Positions 63,259 to 64,000 of a stretch of DNA of 64,000 bases are shown piece by piece. This DNA is from JACKBK01 sp963707275 (lineage in GTDB: Bacteria > Chloroflexota > Anaerolineae > JAAEKA01): the NCBI GenBank assembly GCA_963707275.1, contig CAVPPH010000002.1, forward strand, positions 372,001-436,000, in the 5' to 3' direction. Under the pieces are notes generated by a model, which saw only the letters and a list, made by a program, of their open reading frames with translations, was not told the origin of the DNA and did no database searches. Position 1 is the first letter of the stretch. Every line of letters begins with the position of its first letter. The position numbers and the translations under genes were made by a program.

Positions 63259-64000
63259 ATGGACATCGATTCCTTCATGCAGCGACGCTGGATAGCCAGT
63301 TGCATTGCAGGGATGCTGCTGGCCGCCATCACTCTCGCACTAATGCCCGGTGCTGCCTCTGCCGGGCCAGGCCCAACTTCCCGACTGTACTCGACTCAAA
63401 CTCAGGGTCCTATCGACAACCCTGAGCTGTTTGCCGCGCCTGACGAGCTGGATACACTCAGCCGCGAGCTGGCTGACGCGCCAGCGCGTCGCTGGCAGTT
63501 GCTGCGACCTGGCGTGATCACCTATGTCGTGCAGCCGGGCGACAGCGATTGGTCGATCGCCAGGCAATTCGACCTTGATGTGGATACGCTGCGCTTTTCC
63601 AACGAGTGGATGCGGCTCAACCCCGATCTGATCTTCCCCGACCAGGAGATGGTCATCCTGCCGGTCAAAGGCGCGTACGTGACCGTTACATCCGGCGACA
63701 CGCTGGAAGGAATCGCGCTGCGCTATGGCGTCGAACCGGTCGCCATACGCGAATTCCCACTCAACAACCTGAGCGGAAATTCGCTGCGGGCCGGCCAGAA
63801 GGTGGTCATCCCCGATGGCCGGCTGGACTATGCTGACCGCACCCCGCCGCCTGGTCCCGGCCGCGGCTACGCGTTGGCCTGGCCGCTGCGCGGCACAATC
63901 ACTCAGGGCTACCATGGCGGGCATCTGGCCATCGACCTTGGCGCCTACTACGGCGCCAAGGTCTACGCCAGCGCTGCCGGCCGGGTGGTCTACGCTCGCT
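63259..64000 (+). CDS. secreted LysM/M23 peptidase, cut by the window edge
   Basis: Open frame from ATG 63259 to the right edge (247 codons). Signal-anchor near residues 12-36 (CIAGMLLAAITLALMPGAASA), two LysM domains (ITYVVQPGDSDWSIARQFDL and YVTVTSGDTLEGIALRYGVE), then the start of an M23 endopeptidase with the first zinc-ligand region GGHLAIDLGAYYG. It cuts or remodels cell-wall peptides. The catalytic HxH is beyond the edge. Confidence 0.85.
   Translation, partial: MDIDSFMQRRWIASCIAGMLLAAITLALMPGAASAGPGPTSRLYSTQTQGPIDNPELFAAPDELDTLSRELADAPARRWQLLRPGVITYVVQPGDSDWSIARQFDLDVDTLRFSNEWMRLNPDLIFPDQEMVILPVKGAYVTVTSGDTLEGIALRYGVEPVAIREFPLNNLSGNSLRAGQKVVIPDGRLDYADRTPPPGPGRGYALAWPLRGTITQGYHGGHLAIDLGAYYGAKVYASAAGRVVYAR

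Noticed and set aside
1..64000. tRNA, rRNA and Sec machinery genes
   Set aside because: I looked for cloverleaf-like sequences, rRNA motifs and selA, selB, selD products and saw none, so the selenocysteine claim rests on the four genes and their hairpins alone.

Overview
The window looks like chromosomal DNA of a Chloroflexota bacterium (Anaerolineae/Caldilineae type). This is an inference from the mix of genes: MalT-like LuxR regulators, many LacI-controlled sugar ABC systems, the small DUF1269 and LuxR-neighbour proteins, many palindromic intergenic repeats, and mostly GC-rich coding with TGA used as an ordinary stop. No rRNA, tRNA, CRISPR array or replication origin was recognised. Many genes are split by single-base frameshifts while the protein similarity continues in another frame. 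At least some of these are probably uncorrected indels in the assembly, so each split gene is annotated as one locus.

Layout. 1-13.3 kb is a carbon-catabolism block: a 1-pyrroline-5-carboxylate dehydrogenase cut by the left edge, a class III aminotransferase, rhamnulokinase, an aldo/keto reductase, a zinc alcohol dehydrogenase, a LacI regulator apparently fused to a uroporphyrinogen-decarboxylase-like domain, and a ribose-type sugar ABC transporter. 13.4-20 kb holds a GAF histidine kinase/NarL response regulator pair, small membrane proteins and several gene wrecks, including a kinase/acetyltransferase chimera. 20.5-26.9 kb has a 936-residue MalT-like regulator, a small protein, two DUF1269 proteins and a DUF389 protein; the last three lie between two 164-bp direct repeats. 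26.9-36 kb is visibly more AT-rich and looks acquired: NhaC antiporter, M19 dipeptidase, three serine hydrolases of beta-lactamase fold, a lipoprotein and a ThrE-type exporter, with possible integron attC sites around the class A beta-lactamase. 36-41.7 kb carries CPBP proteases, a large secreted serine hydrolase and a GNAT acetyltransferase.

41.8-53.7 kb is a one-strand island of envelope copper and thiol-redox proteins: a CuA-cytochrome c fusion, a NosR/NapH-like polyferredoxin, a second CuA protein, a PCYCGC lipoprotein, a thioredoxin-like lipoprotein, a rhodanese, cytochrome c, a DUF1573-like protein, a YtkA/FixH-like protein, a multicopper oxidase, a Met/His-repeat lipoprotein, a SHOCT protein and a CusRS-like two-component system. 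54-59 kb is a sugar ABC transporter plus a damaged glycoside hydrolase. 59-62.3 kb is a di-haem peroxidase with an FG-GAP/ASPIC-UnbV protein. The window ends with a membrane rhodanese and a LysM/M23 peptidase.

The main discovery candidate is selenocysteine. Four genes (PCYCGC protein, thioredoxin-like protein, DUF1573-like protein, membrane rhodanese) contain five in-frame TGA codons, each where a redox cysteine is expected. In every case the same frame continues with family-like sequence to a normal stop, and a perfect hairpin lies just downstream with its apical loop 18-22 nt after the (last) TGA; three of the four loops read CGTG(A/T). This is the expected form of bacterial SECIS elements. 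The thioredoxin-like protein would carry a double-Sec UxxU motif. Three of the four genes lie in the copper island, suggesting a Sec-based thiol-redox system working with CuA and multicopper proteins in the envelope.
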